Below, in pieces: positions 45,723 through 54,342 of a DNA stretch of 64,000 nucleotides. The notes beneath the pieces are model-generated. The model was not told where the DNA came from and ran no database searches. It saw only the letters and a list, made by a program, of their open reading frames with translations. The translations under genes and the position numbers were made by a program. Location: positions 1 through 64,000 of the forward strand of contig NZ_JABSNK010000003.1 of NCBI RefSeq assembly GCF_013294005.1, written 5' to 3'. This DNA is from Flavobacterium gelidicaeli. GTDB lineage: Bacteria; Bacteroidota; Bacteroidia; Flavobacteriales; Flavobacteriaceae. The first letter of the stretch is position 1, and each line of letters starts with the position of its first letter.

Positions 45723-45858
45723 CCCCTAACAGGCGTTTGGCAAAAGTGGCGATTCGGTGCTCCGCAGACACATTTGTGGTTAAACAAAGTTTGGTTTTCC
45801 GCATCAACATTTGTGGTGAAAATCGCCACCTTCGCCAAGCGCCAAAACGTTAGCTGTA
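45723..45858 (+). repeat. attC-like site 6 (different arm sequence)
   Basis: 136 bp, from CCCCTAAC (7 of 8 bases match GTTAGCGG at 45024) to GTTAGCTGTA. The arms differ from site 1 (AACAGGCGTTTGGCAAAAG against CGCCAAGCGCCAAAACGTT) but pair well with each other, again a compensated change. Confidence 0.75.
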
Positions 45859-45917
45859 ATGCGCTCGCAGAACGAAAACCTCAAAAAATAAGAACCTACT
45901 TTTAATATTATTTATAA

Positions 45918-47249
45918 ATGAATATGCTTAACTTTTTCGGACTAAATAAACCTAATAAGGATCCTTATTGGGAACTTAACGAGTCACAACAATTTAGACC
46001 AAAATTAGATAAAGGCGATTTTTTCAAATTAACAGGTTTTGATTTTGGTTGGTTTGTTCTCGAACCAATTTCAGAATATATTCAAAATGCAAAAGGAGAG
46101 CTCACAAAAGGTAAAAATCTATCTTACGGTCAAAAAGCATTGTACTATTGGTGGTATGTTGATGCGCAGGTAAATAATGGTGGATTTACTCAATATTATT
46201 ATAATGATTATGGAAAATACACACCAACAATCATAAAAGGATTGAAATATATTGGAGACAATAAAATGGCGGAACTTGTGAACCGTTCTTACGAAATATA
46301 TCTAAAAGAAAATAGAAAAATTAAAGATGCTCGCCTTGGTGGTTGGGAAGATTTTAGTAACTTATATAAAGAAATAAAAGATTTTGACGATTTAGATTAT
46401 GAATATTATGATTTAAATAATCAAACGATGAAAAATATTGAGAACTATATTCGTAAAAATCCTAATGAAATATGTTTAGATGAAGAAGGTAATGAATTTG
46501 ATCTAAACTTTTCAGGAGAACTTAAAACCTATCATTCAAACAAGAATATTAAAGAGCTAATTCCACTTGAAAAAGGTGTCATTTCAGGAACATTTAAAAG
46601 TCATTTTGAAAATGGACAATTAAATGAAGAAATTCATTACTTAAAAGGTGAGCAAACTGGAGAAAGAATTGAATATTATGAAAATGGTAATAAAAAATAT
46701 ATTATAACTAAAAATTTATCGAAAAATCAATTTGAGCATTCATTGTATTATGAAAACGGAAATCAAAAAAAAATAGAGCACAAGCAATTAGATAAAGATG
46801 AAAGGATTGGAGAATATAAAGAATGGCACGAAAACAAACAATTAGCAGAATCGGGAAAATACATTTCAGATTATGAACGTGATGGCTCTTGGCTTAAATT
46901 TCATAAGAATGGAAGTAAAAAACTTGAAGCTGAATTCAAAAATGGAGAACTCTTATTACATAATTTTTGGGATGAAAATGGTGAACAAATTTTAACAAAC
47001 GGAACGGGGCTTTACATAACTGAATACTCTATTTATGATGGCAGAATTGACAGAAATGAACAAGAATACAAAAATTACAAAAGACACGGAAAGCAATTTT
47101 CTTACAGTAATGGAAAATTGACATTGTATCAAGAAATGACTGATGATAGAGAAAATGGAATAACAAAATCTTACGATGATGATGGAAATATTGAAGAAGA
47201 AACCATTTATCAAAACGGAAAAGAAATATCAAACAAAAAATACAAATAA
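45918..47249 (+). CDS. Cassette 7: DMP19-like domain plus MORN-type repeats
   Basis: A 443-residue protein without signal peptide. The N-terminal 200 residues contain ALYYWWYVDAQVNNGGFTQY, the hallmark of DMP19/DUF4375 domains. From about residue 225 there are repeats of the MORN_2/YwqK type, such as FENGQLNEEIHYLKGEQTG, YYENGNKKY and WHENKQLAESGKY. Repeats of this type occur in cell-surface or antitoxin-annotated proteins. No function can be given. The cassette is framed by GTTAGCTGTA and TACAGCTAAC, a perfect 10 bp inverted pair. Confidence 0.8.
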   Translation: MNMLNFFGLNKPNKDPYWELNESQQFRPKLDKGDFFKLTGFDFGWFVLEPISEYIQNAKGELTKGKNLSYGQKALYYWWYVDAQVNNGGFTQYYYNDYGKYTPTIIKGLKYIGDNKMAELVNRSYEIYLKENRKIKDARLGGWEDFSNLYKEIKDFDDLDYEYYDLNNQTMKNIENYIRKNPNEICLDEEGNEFDLNFSGELKTYHSNKNIKELIPLEKGVISGTFKSHFENGQLNEEIHYLKGEQTGERIEYYENGNKKYIITKNLSKNQFEHSLYYENGNQKKIEHKQLDKDERIGEYKEWHENKQLAESGKYISDYERDGSWLKFHKNGSKKLEAEFKNGELLLHNFWDENGEQILTNGTGLYITEYSIYDGRIDRNEQEYKNYKRHGKQFSYSNGKLTLYQEMTDDRENGITKSYDDDGNIEEETIYQNGKEISNKKYK

Positions 47250-47263
47250 TTTAGAATATGCAC

Positions 47264-47400
47264 TACAGCTAACAGCGGTTTGCATAAATGGCGAGATATG
47301 TGGTAAATTCACGTTTATCTTTCGCATTAAGTTTTCGTTAAGCCGAAAACTGAGCGGTTACAAACTTCCAGCCATCTCAAAGTGGCGAAACATTGTAAAA
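47264..47400 (+). repeat. attC-like site 7 (3' arm partly decayed)
   Basis: 137 bp, from TACAGCTAAC to ATTGTAAAA. The 5' arm is intact (AACAGCGGTTTGCATAAATG), but the 3' arm is altered (CATCTCAAAGTGGCGAAACATT) and the core GTT reads ATT. Confidence 0.65.
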
Positions 47401-47505
47401 CATTTGACTCAACCAACAGACCATTTTACTAAATCAAAGTAATTGATCGCTAAATTGAATTTTTATTCAAAACACAAAACGAATAAATTTAAATAAACAT
47501 CTAAT

Positions 47506-48171
47506 ATGAAATTGAAAACAATTTTACTTTTGACAATTCTTTTAATAAGTAAAAACTTTTACTCTCAAAAAAAAAATAGAGAAAAAATCTACTTTACACC
47601 TGACAGTTTATCTTTTATTCATTTATTGCCAAATCAAAAATTTGGTTTTATTTCATATATAGGAAATTCACCATTATCATACTATAATGATGAAAATCAA
47701 ACAAAAGGACATATAGATGGCCCATATTTTACAATTAATGAATTTGGTTCTGGAGAATATTTGATTGAAAACAAAAAAATGAAATTGAACTTCATTAAAC
47801 CGATACATTCAATTGACAGTATTTCAATTAAAGAAACTGAAAACTTAACTGATTCAATAAAAATTAAAATATCTTTCAAATCTTATTTGAATTCTGGAAA
47901 AGACGACGGAATTGGAATTGGAAGTACTATAAAATCACAGGATAGTTTAATAAACATAAATACGATGTTTGAAAGTTTTACATCATTCTCAGTTAAAAAA
48001 AATAAACTTCCTTTAAAATTAATAATCAACGAAAAGTATAATTTAGAAATAGTAAGCGACAGAAATCAAGACATTATTCTTTTTGTGAACGACTTTAAAA
48101 AATTCACGACTGATAATATTGAAAATAAAGTGTTTGAGTTTAATACTCTAACTGAACAAACGAATGAATAA
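47506..48171 (+). CDS. Cassette 8: secreted protein of unknown function
   Basis: The 221-residue protein has a signal peptide (1-20, ending FYSQ) and a beta-rich domain. I do not recognise a family. It is likely periplasmic or surface exposed. The cassette starts with ATTGTAAAA (47392) and ends with TTTTACAAC (48177-48185), an 8-9 bp inverted pair with one change in the core. Confidence 0.7.
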   Translation: MKLKTILLLTILLISKNFYSQKKNREKIYFTPDSLSFIHLLPNQKFGFISYIGNSPLSYYNDENQTKGHIDGPYFTINEFGSGEYLIENKKMKLNFIKPIHSIDSISIKETENLTDSIKIKISFKSYLNSGKDDGIGIGSTIKSQDSLININTMFESFTSFSVKKNKLPLKLIINEKYNLEIVSDRNQDIILFVNDFKKFTTDNIENKVFEFNTLTEQTNE

Positions 48172-48176
48172 AAATA

Positions 48177-48318
48177 TTTTACAACAACGTGTATAAAAAA
48201 TTGCGTAGTTTAGTGATTAACCAAAGGCAGTTGCATTTTTATTACGTCTGATTTTCCTTCGGAAAATCCTCGCATACAAACCCGAAACTATTCTTATACA
48301 TAAACGCTATGCGTAATG
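48177..48318 (+). repeat. attC-like site 8 (third arm type)
   Basis: 142 bp, from TTTTACAAC to about GCTATGCGTAATG. Arms with AACGTGTATAAAAAATTGCG and TTATACATAAACGC pair only in part. It is related in layout but not in sequence to sites 1-7. Confidence 0.5.
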
Positions 48319-48374
48319 TTTGAGCAAATAAGAGACTAAAAGAACTAAACCAAAAATAATTTACTAAAAGAAAA

Positions 48375-48809
48375 ATGAAAAAAATACTTCTAAAAATCAA
48401 TTTATTAACACTACTAACATTAGTCATTTCGTGTACAAAAAACGATGATAACTCTTCAAATGTGGATTCAATAATTGGAAAATGGGAATACTCAACTCAA
48501 TATGAAAATGACATTCAATTTACACAAAACGATTGTCAACCATCAACTATTGAGTTTACAAGTAATGGAAATAGAACCGACAAATATTATGATCAAAACC
48601 TAGCTAATGAATGTGTTTTAGTTGATAATATTAATCTTACTTGGACAAAAATTAATTATAACACTTATCAATTCAATCAGAATGGAGATATTTATACTGA
48701 AAATGTAACATTTGAAAACGGTAACAGTAAACTTATTTTAGAAAGTTCTGATAATGATGGAAATGGGAATGTTATAATTTATAAGTTTGTATATAATCGA
48801 ATAAATTAA
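48375..48809 (+). CDS. Cassette 9: lipocalin-like lipoprotein
   Basis: The 144-residue protein has a lipoprotein signal with lipobox VISC (Cys20) and a beta domain that starts with IIGKWEYSTQYEND and continues with STIEFTSNGNRTDKYY. The GKW start and the strand order resemble the lipocalin-like (DUF4488/DUF5004-type) lipoproteins common in Bacteroidota. The ligand is unknown. The cassette ends at CACTACTCACAAC (48810-48822), which matches its start GCTATGCGTAATG in 9 of 13 bases. Confidence 0.75.
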   Translation: MKKILLKINLLTLLTLVISCTKNDDNSSNVDSIIGKWEYSTQYENDIQFTQNDCQPSTIEFTSNGNRTDKYYDQNLANECVLVDNINLTWTKINYNTYQFNQNGDIYTENVTFENGNSKLILESSDNDGNGNVIIYKFVYNRIN

Positions 48810-48857
48810 CACTACTCACAACAGCAGTTTGCATAAATGGCGAAATATGTGGTAAAT
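48810..48857 (+). repeat. attC-like site 9, 5' half only
   Basis: CTCACAACAGCAGTTTGCATAAATGGCGAAATATGTGGTAAAT, split over 48816-48857, is the 5' half of the usual site. The similarity ends at about 48857, so the 3' half was lost or replaced. Confidence 0.6.
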
Positions 48858-49038
48858 AAGAATGTTGACGAGAGTAACTTAGAATCCATTTTTAAGAATA
48901 GCCTATTACTTAAAAACTATTTATTTTAGAAATTAAAAAAAATACGAAATTGAAAGTGTAATAACTGAAATGAACCACTACATAATGCCAATAACCAATA
49001 GAGTAATTGCTACTCTTGTGGAATCTAATAATTATTAA
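48858..49038 (+). pseudogene. Possible coding remnant inside broken attC-like site
   Basis: Directly after the broken site two short stretches look coding: KNVDESNLESIFKNSLLLKN, ending at a TAG, and, in another frame, YEIESVITEMNHYIMPITNR, ending at TAA 49036-49038. They may be pieces of one gene fragment with a frameshift that replaced the 3' half of site 9. No known family was recognised and the reading is weak. Confidence 0.3.
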
Positions 49039-49070
49039 ACCGTAATTTCAATTTATATAAAGTAAAAACT

Positions 49071-49373
49071 ATGAAAAAGATAATAATTTCTATTTTAACT
49101 ATTTTAACAATTATAATTAGTGTTTACTTTTTTTTAAAACATGAAGAAAATAATAGTTACGAACAAAAAGGGAATAAGATGGTTATGCAAATTTATGAAT
49201 TTAAAAAAAATCATAATAAATTACCAAATTCTATATCCGATTTTAAAGCTGATACAGAAATGGGAGAGGGACCTTACTATGAGAAATTAGATGATTCAAC
49301 ATTTATTGTGTTTTTTAATATAGGATTTGATGATAAAATCATTTTTAATTCAAACTATAAAAAATGGGAATAA
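49071..49373 (+). CDS. Small membrane-anchored protein in cassette region
   Basis: The 100-residue protein has an N-terminal membrane helix (about 3-22) and a soluble domain with MQIYEFKKNHNKLPNSISDF, a pattern seen in pseudopilin-like or small periplasmic proteins. I cannot name a family. It lies between a broken and a decayed attC-like site, so it is probably an old cassette. Confidence 0.65.
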   Translation: MKKIIISILTILTIIISVYFFLKHEENNSYEQKGNKMVMQIYEFKKNHNKLPNSISDFKADTEMGEGPYYEKLDDSTFIVFFNIGFDDKIIFNSNYKKWE

Positions 49374-49383
49374 AAAAAAAACC

Positions 49384-49500
49384 TCTTTCAACAGCCATTT
49401 TGAGGCAGCTGGATTTTAGTGGAATTACCGTTTTTTTTTATATATATTCTTAAAGTCAAAAATAATCGGTTTATAAGTTCCCCACCAAGCTAAGATATGA
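49384..49500 (+). repeat. attC-like site 10, decayed
   Basis: Begins CTTTCAACAGCC and retains AAAAATAATCGGTTTATAAG and CCCCACC of the usual inner part and 3' arm. Arms no longer pair well. Confidence 0.5.
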
Positions 49501-49576
49501 AATGCGTCACCAGACCAAATTAGAAATACCTTACGTTAAATTGAGCTATTATACACTAAAATATTGTAAAAATTTT

Positions 49577-50218
49577 ATGAAAACGCTTCAAACTACATTT
49601 TCCGTACTTTTTTTATTTTTTATAAGCCTATGCTACAGTCAAAATTATAAGTTTGATAAAATAGTAAAGCATAACTTATCTCCATATTCCGAACAGACTA
49701 CTTTCTTCAATTCTGAAGATGACTCATAATATATGAGCATATATTACCGTAACGATTCTCTTGTATCTGTAATATCTGATATAGATAAAAATCAAATGCA
49801 TTATTTTCATATTGAAAAATTAGATTCTTTAAAATTCTATTTTATAAAAACAAAAAAGTGGGTACAAAAAGATACTAAAAATGTCACCGAAAATAAATTT
49901 GAATTCTCTGAGATAAAAGAAGAAAAAGGAAATAAAGAGATTACTTTGAAAATTTTTAATAAAAGGGAAAAGAAAGTTGCGCAATACCAGTTTATCATAA
50001 GAGAAACAGATAAAAATTATTTTCCTATAATCAAATTCTCATTTTTTGAGACAGAAGTAAACAATAAAACAAAACCACCTTTTAATTTTATAATTTTAGA
50101 AGCAAATGGGAGAAATGAAAGTGGTAGAACTATAAAATACAAATTAAAATCAATCAACGATATTGACCTGAAATTTCAATACCGCATAACAACCATTTAT
50201 AACACTATATATAAATAA
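49577..50218 (+). pseudogene. Secreted protein gene interrupted by an in-frame TAA
   Basis: The frame from ATG 49577 gives a signal peptide (MKTLQTTFSVLFLFFISLCYS, cleaved after SQ-like residues) and runs to NSEDDS, then meets TAA at 49727-49729. It continues in the same frame as YMSIYYRNDSLVSVISDID for another 160 residues to 50218. The continuous frame on both sides of one stop shows a recently inactivated gene. An internal ATG at 49733 could restart but would lack a signal peptide. Family is unknown. Confidence 0.75.
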
Positions 50219-50634
50219 CTGTTTATTTCTAGTCTACTTCCTAAAATTATCATTGATTTTCATTAGCATAATTACGTAACTAATTACAAATAAAACTTTA
50301 TGAATCAGCAGATTGTAGCTCACATAAAAGAACGAATTTAAAACTTAAGTAGAAAACTTTATTTGCTAAAATATTTTACTCTTTTTTTCCTATTTTAAAG
50401 GTAAAAGCAAGATGCCTAACACATTAAATAAAAAATAAAAATAGAATAAATAAACTGCCAAACGCATAACAGTAGTTAAACGAGATTTGGGTATTTGGCT
50501 AAATTTAAAGATAGTTTTATACTTGGGAAATTTGTGGATAATGGAAAAAACACACATTTTTATCCCAAACCTCTTGTAACGCTAAGATATTGTAGGTAGT
50601 TTTACCAAATACCTATAATAACGAATAAAATATT
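50219..50634 (+). other. Gene-free stretch with a decayed attC-like site
   Basis: 416 bp without a credible gene. From about 50459 to 50597 it holds a palindrome with GAGATTTGGG and CCCAAACCTC arms, AACAGTAGTTAAACG on the left and GATATTGTAGGTAG on the right. This is the layout of an attC-like site of a different sequence type. Confidence 0.45.
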
Positions 50635-51825
50635 ATGAGACTATTATTTAACTTTATCTTCATTTTACTTTTTACCGTAAAAATAACAGCACAAATTAAA
50701 AAAGAAACTTATCAATTTTCTAAAGACATAGAAAATAAAATTGATGAAGATACTTTGGCTTGGAAATATCAAATAGGTGCAACAGATTATTCGATTAGCG
50801 AATATTATTTGCAAGCACTAAAAACGTGGGATAAAATTGGAAGTGGAATTAAAACAATTACAAAACAAGATAGTTTATATTTTAATTCATTCAAAAAAGT
50901 AGATGCAAAAGAGTACATAATTAATCGTTCAAAAAACGAAAAAATAATTATCATAAATGAAGCACATCATAATTCTCGACACAGAGTTTTTACAACATCA
51001 CTTTTACAAGGTTTGTATGATAATGGTTACCGTTTCTTTGGATTAGAAGCACTTTCAGTTTCAGACTCGTTGATAAATAAAAGAAAATTCCCAATAATAG
51101 AAAGTGGTTATTATACTAAAGAACCACAAATGGCAAATTTAATTCAAGACGCAATTAAAATTGGATTTAAATTGTTTGAATATGAAGTATCAGATGATTC
51201 AAATGGAAAAGAAAGAGAAATTATTCAAGCAAAGAACATTACTAAATTAATTAATGAAAATCCAAATTCTAAATTTTTAATACATTGCGGTTATGATCAC
51301 GTTATTGAAGGGACACCACAGAATAAAAGTTGGGGAAAAGCAATGGCAGGTAGATTGAAAGAATACACTAATTTAGATCCATTTACAATTGACCAAGTTG
51401 CTTATTCTGAAAAAGGCGATATAAAATTCATCAATCCATATATAAAAATCGTTAATTCAGATAAACCAATTATTATGGTAAATGAAAGCGGAAAACTTTT
51501 TAATGGAAGTGAAACTAATGACCAAACTGATTGTAAAATAATTCATCCATTAACAGAATATGTAAACGAAAGACCAAATTGGTTATTTTTAAATGGTGTA
51601 AGAAAGGAATACAGTATCCCAAAATCTAAAATTCCTGAATATCCTATCTTAGCTTTAGCATACAGAAAAAATGAATTTGAACAGAATGGAATTCCAGCAG
51701 ATTTAATTGAAATTTTCAATAATGAATCTAAAATAAATCTTATACTAGAAAAAGGAACATATAAAATAATCATTAAAGATAAAAATTATAAAATTATCAA
51801 TAAATTCGAAATAAAAATTAAGTAA
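50635..51825 (+). CDS. Secreted ChaN/erythromycin esterase-like fold protein
   Basis: A 396-residue protein with a signal peptide (1-19, ending TAQ). The core segment IIIINEAHHNSRHRVFTTSL followed by YDNGYRFFGLEAL resembles the E-H-H pattern of the ChaN, TraB/TIKI and erythromycin esterase (EreA-like) superfamily. A later FLIHCGYDHVIEG adds another His. Members bind haem or metals or hydrolyse lactones, but the substrate here is not known. The C-terminal 60 residues form strands with YKIIIKDKNYKIINK. Assignment rests on motif similarity only. Confidence 0.55.
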   Translation: MRLLFNFIFILLFTVKITAQIKKETYQFSKDIENKIDEDTLAWKYQIGATDYSISEYYLQALKTWDKIGSGIKTITKQDSLYFNSFKKVDAKEYIINRSKNEKIIIINEAHHNSRHRVFTTSLLQGLYDNGYRFFGLEALSVSDSLINKRKFPIIESGYYTKEPQMANLIQDAIKIGFKLFEYEVSDDSNGKEREIIQAKNITKLINENPNSKFLIHCGYDHVIEGTPQNKSWGKAMAGRLKEYTNLDPFTIDQVAYSEKGDIKFINPYIKIVNSDKPIIMVNESGKLFNGSETNDQTDCKIIHPLTEYVNERPNWLFLNGVRKEYSIPKSKIPEYPILALAYRKNEFEQNGIPADLIEIFNNESKINLILEKGTYKIIIKDKNYKIINKFEIKIK

Positions 51826-51952
51826 CTGCCACTGACTGCGGTTTGGATAAATGACGAAATATCTGATAAACTGAAGTTTATATTTCGTAATAAATTTTAT
51901 CTTTAACGGAAAATAATCGGTTTCAAAAGTCATTAACCTCGGCTAGTGCCTA
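51826..51952 (+). repeat. attC-like site, decayed
   Basis: Starts CTGCCACTGACTGCGGTTTGG, with GACGAAATATCTGATAAACTG and GGAAAATAATCGGTTTCAAA further on, which align with the inner part of sites 1-5. The 3' core is not recognisable. Confidence 0.5.
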
Positions 51953-51968
51953 GACAATACTATAAATT

Positions 51969-52112
51969 ATGAGAAAAACACTGTAAATAATTACGCTTCT
52001 ATTCTCAATCGCAAATTACGCCTGTATAGGTAACGACAAGAGCGTAACTGAAAAGTATATTCAATCTGAATTTGTTGCTAAAGTAAAAAGCATTAAAAAT
52101 AATAAACAATGA
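51969..52112 (+). pseudogene. Lipoprotein gene fragment with in-frame stop
   Basis: ATG at 51969 gives MRKTL and then TAA at 51984-51986. The same frame goes on with IITLLFSIANYACIGNDKSV and ends at TGA 52110-52112. The YAC sequence would be a lipobox, so this is the remains of a short lipoprotein gene. It overlaps the next ATG (52109). Confidence 0.55.
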
Positions 52113-53095
52113 ATTTAAAAAAAGCTATCGTATTATTTATTTTGAGTTTTAATTCAATTTTTGCACAAGAATTAATTTCTTATGATGATAATATTGAACA
52201 AGCTGAAGAATATTTAGAATCTAAAAATTATAGTAAAGCAGGTGAACACTATAAAAAGGCATTTAAAATAGTTAACGAAAATGTAATAACTTCTGATGTG
52301 CGCTTTGATGCAGCAATTGCATTCTCACTTTCCAATGATAAGAGCGCTACATACAAACAATTATTTAAAATTTCTAAAAAAGGAATATTCGATGATTATA
52401 CAAACTATGAGAACATAGTCGATGAAGAAGCATTTGAAATTTTTCACAATGAAAAAAAATGGAAAAATCTTATTAAAAAATTAAAAATTAAGAAAGTTGA
52501 AGCTAATAATAAAGTTAATGAGCCTTTAATTCAATCTCTGTTAGAACTTAAAAATAAAGACCAAAAGATATGAGAATTCTTTATGGAAACGCAACAAAAA
52601 TATGGTGATAATTCAGATGAATTTAAAGAATATGGAATAAAATTGAATGAAGTTGATTCCCTGAATTTTATCGAATTTGAAAAAATTATCAACAAGTATG
52701 GATGGCCAGGACCCGAAGTAATTGGAGAAGATGGTGTGAACACACTATTTATGTTAGTACAGCATAATAATAACTTAGATATCCAGAAAAAATATTTACC
52801 CTTAATAAAAAAAGCGGTTGATGATGGTAAACAATTTCCAAATGATTTGGTCTATTTAGAAGATCGGATTGCTATGTACAGTAATGAAATGCAAACATAT
52901 GGCACTCAATTAAAAATGGATGAAAACAAAGAATATTATGTTTGGCCAATCAAAAATCCCAAAGATGTAAATAAAAGAAGACTCAAAATAGGATTAGATA
53001 CTTTAGAAGAATACTTAAAAAGATTTGGTGTAGTTTGGGATGTTAAAAAGCACAAAGAAAAAACATTAAAGATATTTAACGAGATCAAGAAATAA
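52109..53095 (+). pseudogene. DUF6624-type secreted protein gene, interrupted by TGA
   Basis: The first part (154 residues) has a signal peptide ending IFAQ and TPR-like helices with YDDNIEQAEEYLESKNYSKA. It ends with KNKDQKI at TGA 52571-52573. The same frame continues with EFFMETQQKYGDNSDEFKEY and a DUF6624-like domain (IINKYGWPGPEVIGEDG, LVQHNN, YLEDRIAMYSNEMQTYGTQ) up to 53095. A CGA to TGA change would explain the stop. In the family the region DQK-R-EF is continuous, which supports a single broken gene. Confidence 0.8.
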
Positions 53096-53107
53096 GGTGT
53101 GGCAATA

Positions 53108-53223
53108 GTACTTTGGCTGGATTAATTTTTTGTGTGATTAGCATTTTTTTCCTATTCTAGTTAGTCCCAAAGCTGAGCGGTTACGATTTTACCACTATTT
53201 CAAAGCCGAAAAACATTAGCTAT
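53108..53223 (+). repeat. attC-like site, decayed
   Basis: GCTGAGCGGTTACGATTTTACC and CAAAGCCGAAAAACATTAGC (53171-53220) recall the 3' arm of sites 1-7. The 5' part is only loosely similar. Confidence 0.4.
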
Positions 53224-53275
53224 CAGTTGTAAGACTTAAAAATTAAAATATAGCCAATAAACAAGAAAATAATTT

Positions 53276-54163
53276 ATGAAACCAACGAATAAACTACATT
53301 ACTATTTATATACATTTTTCAGATATTTTGCAGGAACAATGATTTTAATTTATGCCTTTGCAAAAATTATTGGAACACAATTTACTACATCTTTACTAAC
53401 GTATGACACTCCCATTGGAGAATTAGATGGAATGGATTTAGTTTGGTTTTATTTTGGGTATTCTTATCAGTATGCTGTATTTATTGCCTTATCACAAATT
53501 GCTGTATCATTTTTATTGTTTTTCAGAAAAACAGTTCGTCTTGGTGCTGTGCTGTTCTTATGCATAATGGCTAATATTATCGCTGTTGATATTGCTTTTG
53601 ACGTTGATTTTGATGCCTTTATAATGGCAATTATTTTAACATTTATGGGATTATTTATATTTCTGTCAGAGTTTCCCTTGTTTATCCACTATTTTATTAC
53701 TGAGCCTAGCCTATACCAAAAAGACAATATGCCGAATTGGGTAAATAAAATTCATAGAATTAAATTTCTATACATTCCTATTGTCTTTTTTGGTTTTTTT
53801 GGTTTCTTATTTTATATCAATAATTTAGAAAAAAATGAAAATGATTTTTATGGTGTTTGGCAACTTGAAAAAGGAAACCCAAAATTCAATAAATTATATT
53901 TTGAACGAGATAGTTTTCAAACTGTTGAATTTGGAAAAACAAAAATGGACAGAAGAGGTCGTTTCACTTTTGACTTAACACATAAAAAAATCACATTAAA
54001 ATCTTATCCAAATGATTATATCAAAAAAATATATTCGCAAGCAAATTTTGTAATTGATACAACTAAAAGAGAGACTTTATTTAATGGAAATTTCGAATTA
54101 AGAAACAATATTTTAAAGTTAAAAAATGATAATATAGAACTTATCTTTAAAAAAATAAGATAA
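53276..54163 (+). CDS. Membrane protein with DoxX-like helices and lipocalin-like tail
   Basis: The 295-residue protein has five to six membrane segments in the first 190 residues (FFRYFAGTMILIYAFAKI at 13-30 opens a DoxX-like pattern). A soluble tail follows (about 195-295) with FYGVWQLEKGNPKFNKLYFE and LFNGNFELRNNILKLK, which looks like a small lipocalin-like barrel. No family is named. It sits between decayed attC-like sites. Confidence 0.68.
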   Translation: MKPTNKLHYYLYTFFRYFAGTMILIYAFAKIIGTQFTTSLLTYDTPIGELDGMDLVWFYFGYSYQYAVFIALSQIAVSFLLFFRKTVRLGAVLFLCIMANIIAVDIAFDVDFDAFIMAIILTFMGLFIFLSEFPLFIHYFITEPSLYQKDNMPNWVNKIHRIKFLYIPIVFFGFFGFLFYINNLEKNENDFYGVWQLEKGNPKFNKLYFERDSFQTVEFGKTKMDRRGRFTFDLTHKKITLKSYPNDYIKKIYSQANFVIDTTKRETLFNGNFELRNNILKLKNDNIELIFKKIR

Positions 54164-54167
54164 ATAA

Positions 54168-54298
54168 AACTTAGCAAACAGCAGCTATTTAGCCAGATTG
54201 GGTATTTAGTGTAATTAGTATTTCCATTTCTTATTTTTGGTATTATATACGTAGTTATAAACTCTCCAATCTTGTCAAGCGCGAAAATTGTAGCACTA
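54168..54298 (+). repeat. attC-like site, decayed
   Basis: TTAGCAAACAGCAGCTATTTAG on the left and CTCCAATCTTGTCAAGCGCG on the right pair over AGATTGG and CCAATCT. Layout agrees with an attC-like palindrome, sequence is far from site 1. Confidence 0.45.
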
Positions 54299-54342
54299 AT
54301 TTTAGTATATGTAAACTAGACAAACTTGATTATAATAAAAAA

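Noticed and set aside
46992-47232. - strand open frames opposite cassette 7
   Set aside because: Low-complexity reverse frames of the MORN-type repeats. No start context or domain support.
41746-48318. Reading the intergenic repeats as a CRISPR array
   Set aside because: Repeats are 131-142 bp, lie 0.5-1.5 kb apart and are separated by full genes. There is no short regular spacer pattern and no cas gene.
41746-48318. Reading the intergenic repeats as MITEs or transposon ends
   Set aside because: No target duplications were seen, and the unit-specific complementary ends flank the gene, not the repeat. That fits cassette logic better. It is not fully excluded.
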